Shown here piece by piece: positions 33,432-41,672 of a stretch of 63,961 nt of DNA. A program made the position numbers and the translations under genes. The notes under the pieces are model-generated. The model ran no database searches. It was not told where the DNA came from and saw only the letters and a program-made list of their open reading frames with translations. The number at the start of each line of letters is the position of its first letter. Positions within the stretch are counted from its first letter, which is position 1. The DNA is from Saccharopolyspora elongata (GTDB lineage: Bacteria; Actinomycetota; Actinomycetes; Mycobacteriales; Pseudonocardiaceae). The stretch spans positions 1 through 63,961 of the forward strand of contig NZ_SMKW01000054.1 of the NCBI RefSeq assembly GCF_004348985.1, given 5' to 3'.

Positions 33432-33477
33432 CTCGTCGGCGGCGGTGGCCAGTGGTATTACCATCGCCGCCGACGAG
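33432..33477 (-). terminator. terminator between subtilase and His/Ser/Arg-rich gene
   Basis: Perfect 13-bp stem CTCGTCGGCGGCG / CGCCGCCGACGAG with a 20-base loop containing GGTATTACC, just past the subtilase stop codon. Confidence 0.7.
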
Positions 33478-33491
33478 CGGTCATCGCCTGG

Positions 33492-34553
33492 TCACAGCGG
33501 CTGCTGGACCGCCGCGGCGGCATCGACGACGCCGTAGCCGTAAACCGGGTTGAAGACCCCGCGCAGCCCCACCAGCGGCGTGCGGGCGGTGGTCATCAGC
33601 GCCTTCTCGATGCCGTCGGCATTGCGGTCCTGCGCGCCGAGCAGCGCCGCGACACCCGCGACCTGCGGGGCCGCCATGGAGGTTCCGGCGAAGGAGTCGT
33701 AGTCGGCCTGCCCGCACTTCGCCGAACCGGCACCGCGCGGCACCGTCGACCAGACGTCGTCGTCGCAGCCCTGCTTGGACGCGCCGCCCGGCGCCGACAC
33801 GGCCCTCGTGTCCAGCTTGAGGGCGAGGTTGGAGTACGTCGAGTGGAGCTCGTTGGCGTCCGTCGCGGCGACGCACAGCGCGCCGGACTCCCAGGCCGGG
33901 GTGTCGCACAGCGGAGCGGTTTCGTTGCCCGCCGAGGCGACCACGACCACGCCCTTCTCGCGGGCGTAGGCGATGGCGTCCTTCGTCTCGTTGGCCAGCC
34001 CGAGCAGCGTCAGGACCTGCGTGCCGGGCTGCGCGCCGAGGCTGAGGTTCACGACGTTCGCGCCGTGGTCGGCGGCGTAGCGGACGCCCGCGCCGATGTC
34101 GGCGAACGTGCCGGAACCGTTCTCCAGCGCCTTGATCGGCATGATCCGCGCGTCCGGCGCGACGCCGGCGATCCCGATGCCGTTCCCGGCGACCGCCGCG
34201 GCGATGCCCGCGACGTGGGTGCCGTGCACGTCGGTCGGCTGGCCCACGCCGTCCACGCCCAGCCAGTCGCCGTTGCCGCACGGCGCCGGCCGGTCGCCGC
34301 AGCCGGCGAAGGTCGCGCCCGGCACCAGCTTCGGCGCCAGGTCGGGGTGGCCGAGGTCGACGCCGGTGTCCACCACGGCGATGACCTGGCCCGCGCCGGT
34401 GCTGGTGGCCCACGCCTCGGGGGCCCGCAGCTGGGCGAGTCCCCACTGCTTCTCGCCGAGCGGGTCCACCGCGGACTGCCCGCTCGCGGCCGCCTGGGTC
34501 GCGAGGACCGATAAACCGACCAATCCGGCGGTGATCAGGGCCCGCATCCGCAT
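33492..34553 (-). CDS. secreted subtilisin-family (S8) serine protease
   Basis: 353 residues. Signal peptide at 1-24 (ALITAGLVGLSVLATQAAAS). Catalytic triad Asp62 (VVDTGVDL), His110 (DVHGTHVAG) and Ser in FAGTSMAAPQVAG. GGGAG precedes the ATG. No propeptide inhibitor domain beyond a short stretch and no C-terminal transmembrane helix, so it is not a mycosin (MycP). Secreted, extracellular. Its six or so cysteines suggest disulfides. Confidence 0.9.
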   Translation of the reverse strand: MRMRALITAGLVGLSVLATQAAASGQSAVDPLGEKQWGLAQLRAPEAWATSTGAGQVIAVVDTGVDLGHPDLAPKLVPGATFAGCGDRPAPCGNGDWLGVDGVGQPTDVHGTHVAGIAAAVAGNGIGIAGVAPDARIMPIKALENGSGTFADIGAGVRYAADHGANVVNLSLGAQPGTQVLTLLGLANETKDAIAYAREKGVVVVASAGNETAPLCDTPAWESGALCVAATDANELHSTYSNLALKLDTRAVSAPGGASKQGCDDDVWSTVPRGAGSAKCGQADYDSFAGTSMAAPQVAGVAALLGAQDRNADGIEKALMTTARTPLVGLRGVFNPVYGYGVVDAAAAVQQPL

Positions 34554-34731
34554 CGAGATCTCCCAACTTCGGCAGGAATTTCGCCGGATCAACGAGCCTC
34601 GCGGGGAGCCGGTGCGCGGGACGGGGCAGAAGCGGCCGTTCGCCGCGCCAAGTTCGGACGCTCGGCCCAACGCCGACGCCGGAAATGCCTTCCCCGCGCC
34701 GGATTTCCGGTTCCGCACGGAGAGGGGGGAG

Positions 34732-34756
34732 TTCCGATTTTGCCTAAAATTGGGAA
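34732..34756. repeat. GATTTTGCCTAAAATTG unit in a 337-bp intergenic region
   Basis: Single imperfect palindrome TTCCGATTTT-GCCTA-AAATTGGGAA upstream of the subtilase gene. Besides this and the next hairpin, 34554-34890 holds nothing I can call. Confidence 0.7.
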
Positions 34757-34834
34757 ATCCCCTTGACCAGCGGCGGAACCGGGGATGCCACTGCGCGGGG
34801 TTCAGTCGACCGGGACGAGGTGATCGTCCGCGTG

Positions 34835-34879
34835 CGAAGGGCGCCTTTTGCCGGTGTGACCGGCAAAAGGCGCCCTTCG
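34835..34879 (-). terminator. strong terminator after the NCS2 permease
   Basis: Perfect 20-bp stem (CGAAGGGCGCCTTTTGCCGG and complement) with a TGTGA loop, 12 bases past the permease stop. Confidence 0.85.
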
Positions 34880-34890
34880 GCGGGTGGTTG

Positions 34891-36396
34891 TTACCTGGTG
34901 GATTCGGATTCCTGCGCGGACGCCCGCGGCTCCGGAACGGCGTCCAGGTGACCGGCGTCGGCCTCGTCGCGGTGGTACTCCCCCGGGGCCGTGCCGACCA
35001 CCGCGACCGTGTCACCGCCCACCGTCGGCTCCGCCTCCGCGGGCTGCTTCCGCCAGGCGTTGAACAGCAGGTTCAGCAGCAGGGCCGCGATGCAGCCGGT
35101 GCTGATGCCGGAGTCGAGCACGGTGCGCAGCGCGGCCGGGAAGTGCTCGTAGAAGTGCGGCGCGACGACCGGGACCATGCCGATGCCCAGCGACCCCGCG
35201 ACGATCAGCGAGTTGAACGGGTCGCCCAGGTCGGACTTGCCGAGCGTCCGGATGCCGCTGGTGGTCACCGAACCGAACAGCACCAGCGCGGCGCCGCCCA
35301 GCACCGGCTGCGGGACCAGCGAGACGACCGCGCCGACCACCGGGAACAGGCCCAGCAGCACCAGCACACCACCGGCGGTGGCGACCACGTACCGGCTGCG
35401 GACCCGGGTCAGCGCCACCAGGCCGATGTTCTGCGCGAAGGCGCTGCAGGTGAAGCCGCCGAAGACGGCGCTGATCGCGCTGCCTGCGCCGTCGGCGCGC
35501 AGGCCGGCCGCGATGGTCTTCTCGTCCGCGGGCCGGTCCACGATCTCGCCGAGGGCGATCATGTCCGCGGTGGTCTCCATCATCGCCACCAGCATCACGA
35601 TGCAGATCGAGATGGTCGCGGTGATGTTGAACGTCGGAGTGCCCAGCGCGAACGGGGTCGGGAAGTTGAACAGCGGCGCCGACTCGAAGGTCTCGGTGTC
35701 GATCAGCCCGACCGGCCAGGCGATCAGGGTGCCGGCCACCAGGCCGAGCAGCAGCGCGATCCGGTTCCAGAAGCCCTTGAGGAAGCGGTTGAACAGCAGC
35801 ACCAGCGCGAACGTCACCGCGCCGAGCGCGATCTTTTCCGGTGCCGCGTAGTCGGGTGCCTCGGCGTTGTTGCCCGCGATCCACTTGATGCCCACCGGCA
35901 TCAGGGACAGGCCGATGAGCGTGATCACGGTGCCGTTGACCACCGGCGGGAAGAACCGCACCAGCCGGGAGAAGTAGGGGGCGATCACGAAGGCCAGCAC
36001 GCCGGCGATCAGCACCGAGCCGTAGATCACCGACAGCGGATTTCCCTGGCCCTGCTGCGCGACGATGGCCAGCATCGGCGCGACGGAGCCGAACGTGACG
36101 CCGTTGACGAACGGCAGCCGGGCACCGATCTTCCACACGCCCAGCGACTGCAACATGGTGGCCAGACCCGCGGTGAACAGGCTCGCGCCGATCAGCAGGG
36201 TCATCTCCAGCGGCGCCAGGCCCATGGCCTCGCCGATGATCAGCGGCGGCGCCACCACGCCGGCGTACATCGCGGCGATGTGCTGGATGCCGAACGCCAG
36301 CAGGCGCGCCGGCGGCATTACCTCGTCCACCGGGTGGACATCGGTGGGTTTTCCGTTTCTGGTGCCGCGGTTGCGACGGGTCTTGAAGAGGGCCAT
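34891..36396 (-). CDS. NCS2-family urate/xanthine permease
   Basis: 501 residues, about 12-14 membrane segments, of the nucleobase-ascorbate transporter family. The signature region GGFTCSAFAQNIGLVALTRV corresponds to the substrate motif, preceded by MMETTADMIALGE in helix 8. AGGAG precedes the ATG. It lies downstream of the uricase operon, so uric acid or xanthine uptake by proton symport is the best reading. A charged C-terminal tail of about 50 residues is cytosolic. Confidence 0.87.
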   Translation of the reverse strand: MALFKTRRNRGTRNGKPTDVHPVDEVMPPARLLAFGIQHIAAMYAGVVAPPLIIGEAMGLAPLEMTLLIGASLFTAGLATMLQSLGVWKIGARLPFVNGVTFGSVAPMLAIVAQQGQGNPLSVIYGSVLIAGVLAFVIAPYFSRLVRFFPPVVNGTVITLIGLSLMPVGIKWIAGNNAEAPDYAAPEKIALGAVTFALVLLFNRFLKGFWNRIALLLGLVAGTLIAWPVGLIDTETFESAPLFNFPTPFALGTPTFNITATISICIVMLVAMMETTADMIALGEIVDRPADEKTIAAGLRADGAGSAISAVFGGFTCSAFAQNIGLVALTRVRSRYVVATAGGVLVLLGLFPVVGAVVSLVPQPVLGGAALVLFGSVTTSGIRTLGKSDLGDPFNSLIVAGSLGIGMVPVVAPHFYEHFPAALRTVLDSGISTGCIAALLLNLLFNAWRKQPAEAEPTVGGDTVAVVGTAPGEYHRDEADAGHLDAVPEPRASAQESESTR

Positions 36397-36554
36397 AGGG
36401 GACTCCTGGGCCGCAGGGGCTGGTCAGATCAAGTCACTATCAGCGCCGGGTTTGTTCGCTGTTTCTCTTCATTGCCGGGAAATCAACCTTCGATCCACAA
36501 TGGACCGATGGTTTCTCGGGCGACTGCCGGGCGCCCGAAGTTCGGGTAGCAGAA

Positions 36555-36583
36555 GGGGCCACCAGGGAATCTCCGGTGGCCCC
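36555..36583 (-). terminator. hairpin between uricase and permease genes
   Basis: GGGGCCACC / GGTGGCCCC with an 11-base loop. It probably separates the uricase operon from the permease, which then has its own promoter in 36397-36550. Confidence 0.65.
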
Positions 36584-36676
36584 AACTGCAGGATCAACGG
36601 TGATCCTCGATTGCCGGTTCTCCTCGCGCGTGGGGGAGGCCCGGCGGTCGAAAACTGCGAGAACTGCGGTGAACGA

Positions 36677-37567
36677 TCAGAACTGCGGCAGGCTGTACCA
36701 AGCCTGCGGTGCTTCCTCCACGTCGTCGCGGGTGACGACGCCTTCGATCAGGCCGTACGGCCGGTCCGCAGCGAAGAACACCTCGTTGTTGTTCTCCAGC
36801 CCGCAGTACTCGAGGTCGACCAGGAAGTGGTGCTTGTTCGGCAGCGACAGCCGGACCTCGGCCACCTCCGGGTGCTTCTCCATCGCGGCCTTGCCCATCT
36901 CGTACAGGCTCTGCTGCAGCGCCAGGCTGTGCGTGGTGGCGAAGGCCTCCAGCATCGTCGCCCGGATCGACTCGAAGCTCTTGCCCCAGTCCACGTCGGT
37001 GTGGAGGTAGCGCCAGCGGGCGGTCACCGCGGTGGCCAGGATCCGGTCGTTGGTCTCGGCCAGCGTCGTGTACTTGTCCTTGGGGTAGCCCCAGAACTCC
37101 GAGCCGGTGGACTTGAGGACGATCAGGTCCTTCAGCCCGGACACCACGTGCGCCTGGTCGCCGTCGATGGTGACCGCCGTGGTGCGCTTCTCGTCGGTGG
37201 AGCGGGCGAAGGAGTGGTCGTGGCCGGTGCCGCCGACCGGGATCCGCTCCCAGCTGTACTCGTCGATGAGGATGCGCGCGCCGGTGATGCCGTCGGCCGT
37301 GCCGACGAAGTGCCGGCCGAGCCGCAGCGCGAAGTCCTCGATCTCGCCGATCGGCGCTTCCTTGGCGAAGGCGTAGACCGTGTTCTTCTGCGTGTCGGTC
37401 GGCAGTACGTTGCCGTTGTCGCCCGTGAGGTGGGCGGAGTCGAGATCGCCGCGCAGCGAGGAGCTGACGTTGAGGTCCTTGATGGTGTGCCGCGCGTTGT
37501 CCCGGTTCACCGAGACGATGCGGACCTCGGCCTTGCCGTACTGGTTGGGGCCCATGACGATGCCCAT
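36677..37567 (-). CDS. urate oxidase (uricase)
   Basis: 296 residues, normal length of cofactor-free uricase. Oxidises urate to 5-hydroxyisourate. Catalytic Lys in NQYGKAEVRIV, the Thr element HTIKDLNVSS, and the signature VLKSTGSEFWGYPKDKYTTL are intact; HHFLVDLEY lies near the C-terminus. GGGAGC in the end of the HIU hydrolase gene serves as ribosome site. Third gene of an operon that encodes the urate-to-allantoin steps in reverse order. Confidence 0.96.
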   Translation of the reverse strand: MGIVMGPNQYGKAEVRIVSVNRDNARHTIKDLNVSSSLRGDLDSAHLTGDNGNVLPTDTQKNTVYAFAKEAPIGEIEDFALRLGRHFVGTADGITGARILIDEYSWERIPVGGTGHDHSFARSTDEKRTTAVTIDGDQAHVVSGLKDLIVLKSTGSEFWGYPKDKYTTLAETNDRILATAVTARWRYLHTDVDWGKSFESIRATMLEAFATTHSLALQQSLYEMGKAAMEKHPEVAEVRLSLPNKHHFLVDLEYCGLENNNEVFFAADRPYGLIEGVVTRDDVEEAPQAWYSLPQF

Positions 37568-37574
37568 GCGGTGA

Positions 37575-37943
37575 TCAGCTCCCTCGGTAGGTGGAATAGG
37601 CGAACGGGCTCAGCAGCAGCGGGACGTGGTAGTGCTGAGCGGGGTCGGCGATCCGGAAGGTGATCTGCACCTGCGGGTAGAAGGTCGCGACACCCAGGCG
37701 GTCGAAGTACTCGCCGGTCTCGAAGGTGAGCCGGTAGTCCCCGGCCTCCAGCCGGTCCGGGCCCAGGTCCTTGATCCGGCCGTCGTCGTCGGTCCGCCCT
37801 TCCGCCAGCGCGGTCCAGGCAGTATCGATGCTCGACCCCGCGAGCGGGTCTTCGGAACCCTTGGCGGCCTCCAGCCGGATCGCGACCCCGGCGGCGGGGG
37901 CGCCCCGCGCGGCGTCGAGCACGTGGGTGGTGACGGCACTCAT
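37575..37943 (-). CDS. 5-hydroxyisourate hydrolase
   Basis: 122 residues, transthyretin-like. Catalytic His in THVLDAARGAPAAG, the Arg/His region in the middle (YHVPLLLSPFAYSTYRGS, with the diagnostic C-terminal YRGS). Hydrolyses 5-hydroxyisourate to OHCU. The ATG overlaps the decarboxylase stop (ATGA) and the stop lies eight bases before the uricase ATG. Confidence 0.95.
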   Translation of the reverse strand: MSAVTTHVLDAARGAPAAGVAIRLEAAKGSEDPLAGSSIDTAWTALAEGRTDDDGRIKDLGPDRLEAGDYRLTFETGEYFDRLGVATFYPQVQITFRIADPAQHYHVPLLLSPFAYSTYRGS

Positions 37944-38449
37944 CCTTCGATCACCTTTGCCAATCTCAGACGTGCGATCTTGCGGAGTTCGTCGGCGACG
38001 ATCCGCAGCTCTGCTCCGGGCTCGTTGTCCAGCCGCGAGTGCAGGATCTCCAGCAGCTCCGCGCCGCTGCGACCGGCGGCGCAGACCAGGTACACGCGCC
38101 CGAACCGCTGTTCGTACGCCTCGTTGCCCTCGCGCAGAGCGCGGGCCAGCTCGGCGTCGCCGCCGTCGACCCCGGACTGCTCGTTGCGGGAGAACTTGGC
38201 CGAGGTGTTCTCGCCGGTGGCGCGCTCGCCGATTCGGGGGTGTGCGGCGAGCGCGCCGTCGATCTCCTCGGGGGTCAGCTCCGGCGCGGCGGCGTCGGCG
38301 GCCTGGTAGACGGCGTCCACGTCGGCGAACGGGCGCCGGTCGGCGATGTCGGCGGCCCAGCGGGGAACGTCCAGGCAGGCGAGGAGCTGCTGGACGAGTT
38401 CCGCTCGGGGTAGGCCGTTCAGCCGGTCCGTTTCGGTGGTTGTTGACAT
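37940..38449 (-). CDS. OHCU decarboxylase
   Basis: 169 residues. Converts 2-oxo-4-hydroxy-4-carboxy-5-ureidoimidazoline to S-allantoin. Catalytic His70 in AAHPRIGE, with SAKFSRNEQSG and FGRVYLVCAAGRS typical of the family. First gene of the operon. Its promoter lies 120-150 bases upstream (38572-38601, minus strand). Confidence 0.94.
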   Translation of the reverse strand: MSTTTETDRLNGLPRAELVQQLLACLDVPRWAADIADRRPFADVDAVYQAADAAAPELTPEEIDGALAAHPRIGERATGENTSAKFSRNEQSGVDGGDAELARALREGNEAYEQRFGRVYLVCAAGRSGAELLEILHSRLDNEPGAELRIVADELRKIARLRLAKVIEG

Positions 38450-38571
38450 CGCAAACTCTCACAGGATGTGCGGCCCCGAAGAGGTTTTCGGGATTGGCGG
38501 AGGCGGCGGACGAGAGTCCGAGCATGCCTGGGCTGTGCTGCGGTTGCCGGTCACGAGCTCCGGTGCGGCAA

Positions 38572-38612
38572 AAGCTACGACTGTGCTCAGCCAAGTGTCA
38601 ACACTTTGTTGA
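38572..38612 (-). promoter_or_regulatory. uric-acid operon promoter with TCAACA-CTT-TGTTGA operator
   Basis: On the minus strand TTGACA (38601-38596) and TAGCTT (38577-38572) are separated by 18 bases. The inverted repeat TCAACA-CTT-TGTTGA (38598-38612) overlaps the -35. The same palindrome, extended, lies before allB at 49901-49923. The surrounding 38450-38808 (359 bp) has no supported gene. Confidence 0.6.
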
Positions 38613-38808
38613 AAAATCCTGGTCGCGCGTTGTGCGGTTGGCACAAGTCCGGGCGAACCGCCCGGCGCGTGGAGGAGTGCGCCGATGCCTCGGCGGAGGG
38701 GTTGGTTCGGGAGCCGCTGTGGCCCGTGTGCACTTCGTGTCGCCCTGGCAGCAAGAAGTGCGCACGGGGGTGACTAGCGGGAACGGGGCGCTTCGAGGTG
38801 CTGCCCGG

Positions 38809-39207
38809 TCAGCTCCGGTTGGCCTGCTCGCGGTTGAGGTAGTTGTAGACCGTGAAGCGGCTGACGCCGAGCGCCTTGGCCACCGTCTCGACGGACTTGC
38901 GCAGGGTGAACGCGCCGCGCTCCTCCAGCAGCCGGACGGCGCGCTGCTTGGCCGGGCGCGGCAGGTCCGGCAGGCGCCCGCCGAGCTCGCCCTCGACGTC
39001 CCGGATCATCCGGTCGAGGGCGCTGGTCAGCTCCTGACCGGGCAGTCGGACCGCGACCACCGGCGCGCCCTCCCAGTACAGGACGATGTCGCCGGGTTCG
39101 CGCTCGTCTGCGGGCACGGCGGTGCCGCCGATGTGCTCCAGCAGCGGAGCGATCGCGTTGGCGAGCGGATGCACGCCGACCAGCCTAAACCCGGTCGTCG
39201 TCGGCAT
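38809..39207 (-). CDS. HTH regulator of the urate/glyoxylate block (PAS-less, C-terminal HTH)
   Basis: 132 residues. The C-terminal helix-turn-helix (TVAKALGVSRFTVYNYLN) is clear. The N-terminal 80 residues resemble YheO-like sensing domains only weakly. A protein of this type lies between uricase and glyoxylate genes in Streptomyces. The start lies inside the preceding thiamine-binding gene (23-bp overlap). It is a candidate reader of the TTCAACA palindrome, by proximity only. Confidence 0.7.
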   Translation of the reverse strand: MPTTTGFRLVGVHPLANAIAPLLEHIGGTAVPADEREPGDIVLYWEGAPVVAVRLPGQELTSALDRMIRDVEGELGGRLPDLPRPAKQRAVRLLEERGAFTLRKSVETVAKALGVSRFTVYNYLNREQANRS

Positions 39208-39442
39208 CGCCGACGGTCACCTGCAGGGTGATCCGGTTCGCACCGGTGCTCAGCACGGTTTCCATCACGGCGGCGAGCGCGGGCAGCAGCTGCTCGCGCT
39301 CGCCGCTGATCGAGGTGCCCAGCGGGCCGAATTCGGGCTCCAGCCCGGCGGCGAGCAGGCAGTCTCGGGCGGCCACGGCGTGGGCCGGCGGCTCGCCCTC
39401 CCCTTCGAAGGGCTCGGTCGTGAACTCAGCTCGCAAGATCAT
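39185..39442 (-). CDS. MTH1187-family thiamine-binding-like protein
   Basis: 85 residues. The ferredoxin-like family pattern is seen in GTSISGEREQLLPALAAVMET and GANRITLQVTVGDADDD. Members bind thiamine or related ligands. GGGAGGT lies upstream of the ATG. It overlaps the next regulator gene, implying one transcript. The link to purine breakdown is not obvious. Confidence 0.7.
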   Translation of the reverse strand: MILRAEFTTEPFEGEGEPPAHAVAARDCLLAAGLEPEFGPLGTSISGEREQLLPALAAVMETVLSTGANRITLQVTVGDADDDRV

Positions 39443-39565
39443 TGGTGTGACCTCCCGGTTGAACCGTATCCGCCCAGGTGGGACCGCCGCGCAGGACTGG
39501 CTCTCCGCGGCTTCTGCGCTGGTGGGGCGGCTGTGGGTGACCGGTGGGTAACCCGAGGTGGGGCG

Positions 39566-39629
39566 TTGACCGCCGACTCCCTTGTCGCTAATCTATCGTT
39601 GTACGAAATAAGACTTCCGCATAACGAAA
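39566..39629 (+). promoter_or_regulatory. hyi promoter with twin operator (GAAA-21-GAAA)
   Basis: TTGACC (39566-39571) and TAATCT (39589-39594) are 17 bases apart. Immediately downstream lie TATCGTTGTACGAAA (39594-39608) and TTCCGCATAACGAAA (39615-39629), whose GAAA elements are 21 bases apart. Similar pairs occur before aceB and between the MFS gene and allB. Position over the start point fits repression. Confidence 0.6.
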
Positions 39630-39649
39630 CTTCTCCCGAGGGGGTGCCG

Positions 39650-40447
39650 ATGAATCCGAACCGCTACGACGTCAACCTCTCGATCCTGTTCACCGAACTG
39701 GACGTGCTGGACCGTCCCGCCGCTGCGAAGGCCGCCGGATTCGACAAGGTGGAGTTCTGGTGGCCGTTCCCGGTCGCGGTGCCCACCGACCGCGAGGTGG
39801 ACCGGTTCGTCCAGGCGATCTCCGACGCCGGGGTTTCGCTGGTGGGCCTGAACTTCTTCGCCGGTGACATGCCCGCGGGGGATCGCGGCGTGCTGTCGAA
39901 CCCGGACCGCGCCGGCGAATTCGCCGACAACGTCGACGTCGCGGTCGGCATCGGCGAGCGGCTGGGCTGCCGGGCCTTCAACGCCCTGTACGGCAACCGG
40001 ATCGACGGGGTCGAGGCGGCGGCGCAGGACGACGTGGCCGTCGAGAGCCTGGTGCGCGCGGCGAAGGGCACCGAGCGCATCGGCGGTGTGGTGCTGATCG
40101 AGCCGGTCAGCGGCACGCCCGCGTACCCGCTGAAGACCGCCGCCGACGCGCTCGCGGTGATCGACCGCGTGCACGCCCAAGGCGTCGACAACCTGCGGCT
40201 GCTGTTCGACCTCTACCACCTGACGGTCAACGGCGACGACTCGAACGCGGTGATCGACCAGCACGCGAACGCCATCGGGCACGTGCAGATCGCCGACGCG
40301 CCGGGCCGCAACGAGCCGGGCACCGGCGAGATCGACTTCGAGCACTACTTCGACAAGCTCGGCGCGGCGGGCTACACCGGCCACATCGGACTGGAGTACA
40401 AGCCGAGCGGCGCCAGCGCCGACAGCTTCGGCTGGATCAAGCGCTGA
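39650..40447 (+). CDS. hyi: hydroxypyruvate isomerase
   Basis: 265 residues, TIM-barrel xylose-isomerase-like. Interconverts hydroxypyruvate and tartronate semialdehyde. Metal and acid residues lie in VLIEPVSGTPAYPL, LLFDLYHLTVN, GHVQIADAPGRNEPGTGEI and IGLEYKPSG. GAGGGGG precedes the ATG. Heads the hyi-glxR-gcl-glycerate kinase series. Confidence 0.92.
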   Translation: MNPNRYDVNLSILFTELDVLDRPAAAKAAGFDKVEFWWPFPVAVPTDREVDRFVQAISDAGVSLVGLNFFAGDMPAGDRGVLSNPDRAGEFADNVDVAVGIGERLGCRAFNALYGNRIDGVEAAAQDDVAVESLVRAAKGTERIGGVVLIEPVSGTPAYPLKTAADALAVIDRVHAQGVDNLRLLFDLYHLTVNGDDSNAVIDQHANAIGHVQIADAPGRNEPGTGEIDFEHYFDKLGAAGYTGHIGLEYKPSGASADSFGWIKR

Positions 40448-40448
40448 G

Positions 40449-40502
40449 CGCTCGTGAACGATCGTTTCCGGTTCTTACCGGAACCAGCGCGCTCACGAGC
40501 GG
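40449..40502. repeat. CGTGAGTG-type hairpin, copy 5
   Basis: GCTCGTGAACG ... GCTCACGAGC with inner TTCCGGTTCTTACCGGAA, the same core as the copy inside alr at 20054. It starts two bases after the hyi stop codon. Confidence 0.75.
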
Positions 40503-40527
40503 CGACAACCACGGAGGTACCACAACC

Positions 40528-41406
40528 ATGAGCAAGGTCGGATTCATCGGGCTGGGCATCATGGGCGGCCCGATGGCGGCCAACCTGGTCAAGGCCGGCC
40601 ACGAGGTCACCGGCTACAACCGCAGCCAGGCCAAGATCGACCAGCTGGTCGCCGACGGGGGCAAGGCGGCGGGGAGCGTGGCCGAGGCCGTCCGCGACGC
40701 CGAGATCATCTTCACCATGCTGCCGGACTCGCCGGACGTCGAGGCCGTCGTGCTCGGCGAGGACGGCGTGCTGGCCAACGCCAAGCAGGGCGCACTGCTC
40801 ATCGACTGCAGCACGATCCGCCCCGACGTGTCGCGCCGCGTCGCCGAAGCCGCCGCCGAGAAGGGCGTGCAGGCGATCGACGCGCCGGTCAGTGGCGGCG
40901 AGCCGAAGGCGATCGACGGCACGCTGTCGATCATGGTCGGCGGCGAGGCGGACGCCTTCGCCGCGGCCGAAGCCGCGCTGGGCGCGGTCGGCACCACGAT
41001 CGTCCACGTTGGACCCGCCGGAGCCGGGCAGACCGTGAAGGCGGCCAACCAGCTCATCGTCGCGGGCAACATCGGGCTGGTAGCCGAGGCCCTGGTGTTC
41101 CTAGAGGCGCACGGCGTCGACACCGAGGCGGGGCTGAAGGTGCTCGGCGGCGGGCTCGCCGGTAGCACCGTGCTCGACGCCAAGGGCGCGAAGATGCGCA
41201 ACCGCGAGTTCGCCCCGGGCTTCCGGCTCGAACTGCACCACAAGGACATGGGCATCGTGCAGGCCGCCGCGCGCGACGCGGGCCTGTCGATCCCGATCGG
41301 TTCGCTGGTGAGTCAGCTCGTCGCCGCGGCCGTCGCGCAGGGCGACGGCAAGCTCGACCACTCCGGTCTGCTCAAGCAGATCACGCAGCTCAACGGTCGC
41401 GACTGA
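40528..41406 (+). CDS. glxR: 2-hydroxy-3-oxopropionate (tartronate semialdehyde) reductase
   Basis: 292 residues of the beta-hydroxyacid dehydrogenase family. Nucleotide loop GFIGLGIMGGPMAANL, substrate loop DAPVSGGEPKAIDGTL, catalytic Lys in GAGQTVKAANQLIVAGN. Reduces tartronate semialdehyde to glycerate with NAD(P)H. GGAGGT precedes the ATG. A 14-bp-stem terminator follows. Confidence 0.95.
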   Translation: MSKVGFIGLGIMGGPMAANLVKAGHEVTGYNRSQAKIDQLVADGGKAAGSVAEAVRDAEIIFTMLPDSPDVEAVVLGEDGVLANAKQGALLIDCSTIRPDVSRRVAEAAAEKGVQAIDAPVSGGEPKAIDGTLSIMVGGEADAFAAAEAALGAVGTTIVHVGPAGAGQTVKAANQLIVAGNIGLVAEALVFLEAHGVDTEAGLKVLGGGLAGSTVLDAKGAKMRNREFAPGFRLELHHKDMGIVQAAARDAGLSIPIGSLVSQLVAAAVAQGDGKLDHSGLLKQITQLNGRD

Positions 41407-41411
41407 GACCG

Positions 41412-41465
41412 CGGTGTCGCGCGGGTAGTTCCTCGTCTCCTGCGGCCACGGCCCGCGCGACACCG
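41412..41465 (+). terminator. terminator after glxR
   Basis: Perfect 14-bp stem CGGTGTCGCGCGGG / CCCGCGCGACACCG with a 26-base loop. Confidence 0.7.
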
Positions 41466-41483
41466 CCACCCCACTCCTCAGGT

Positions 41484-41531
41484 CCGCAATTTCAATGGAA
41501 ATCAGAGGTTCGATTTCCATTGAAATTGCGG
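41484..41531. repeat. ATTTCAATGGAAAT hairpin, copy 2
   Basis: CCGCAATTTCAATGGAAATC ... GATTTCCATTGAAATTGCGG, identical arms to the copies at 22340 and 57385, located between glxR and gcl. Confidence 0.8.
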
Positions 41532-41672
41532 AAGAACTCGCCCGGCCGGGCGATCTCGAAGCAAGACGGTCACGGGTCAGCGGTTCCAGCGCCGCCAAGC
41601 AACCAAAACCACTGACCCGTTCCCAACAAGGTGCGCGTCGAAAGCGCGGCACCCGAGAGGAAGTCTTACACC

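Noticed and set aside
33087..33464. N-terminal extension of the kinase
   Set aside because: It overlaps the His/Ser/Arg-rich gene and the terminator region, and has Pro/Gln composition from translating that gene in another frame.
33492..34553. Mycosin (MycP) of a type VII system
   Set aside because: The subtilase has a signal peptide but no C-terminal membrane anchor and is far from the Esx genes, so an ordinary secreted subtilase is more likely.
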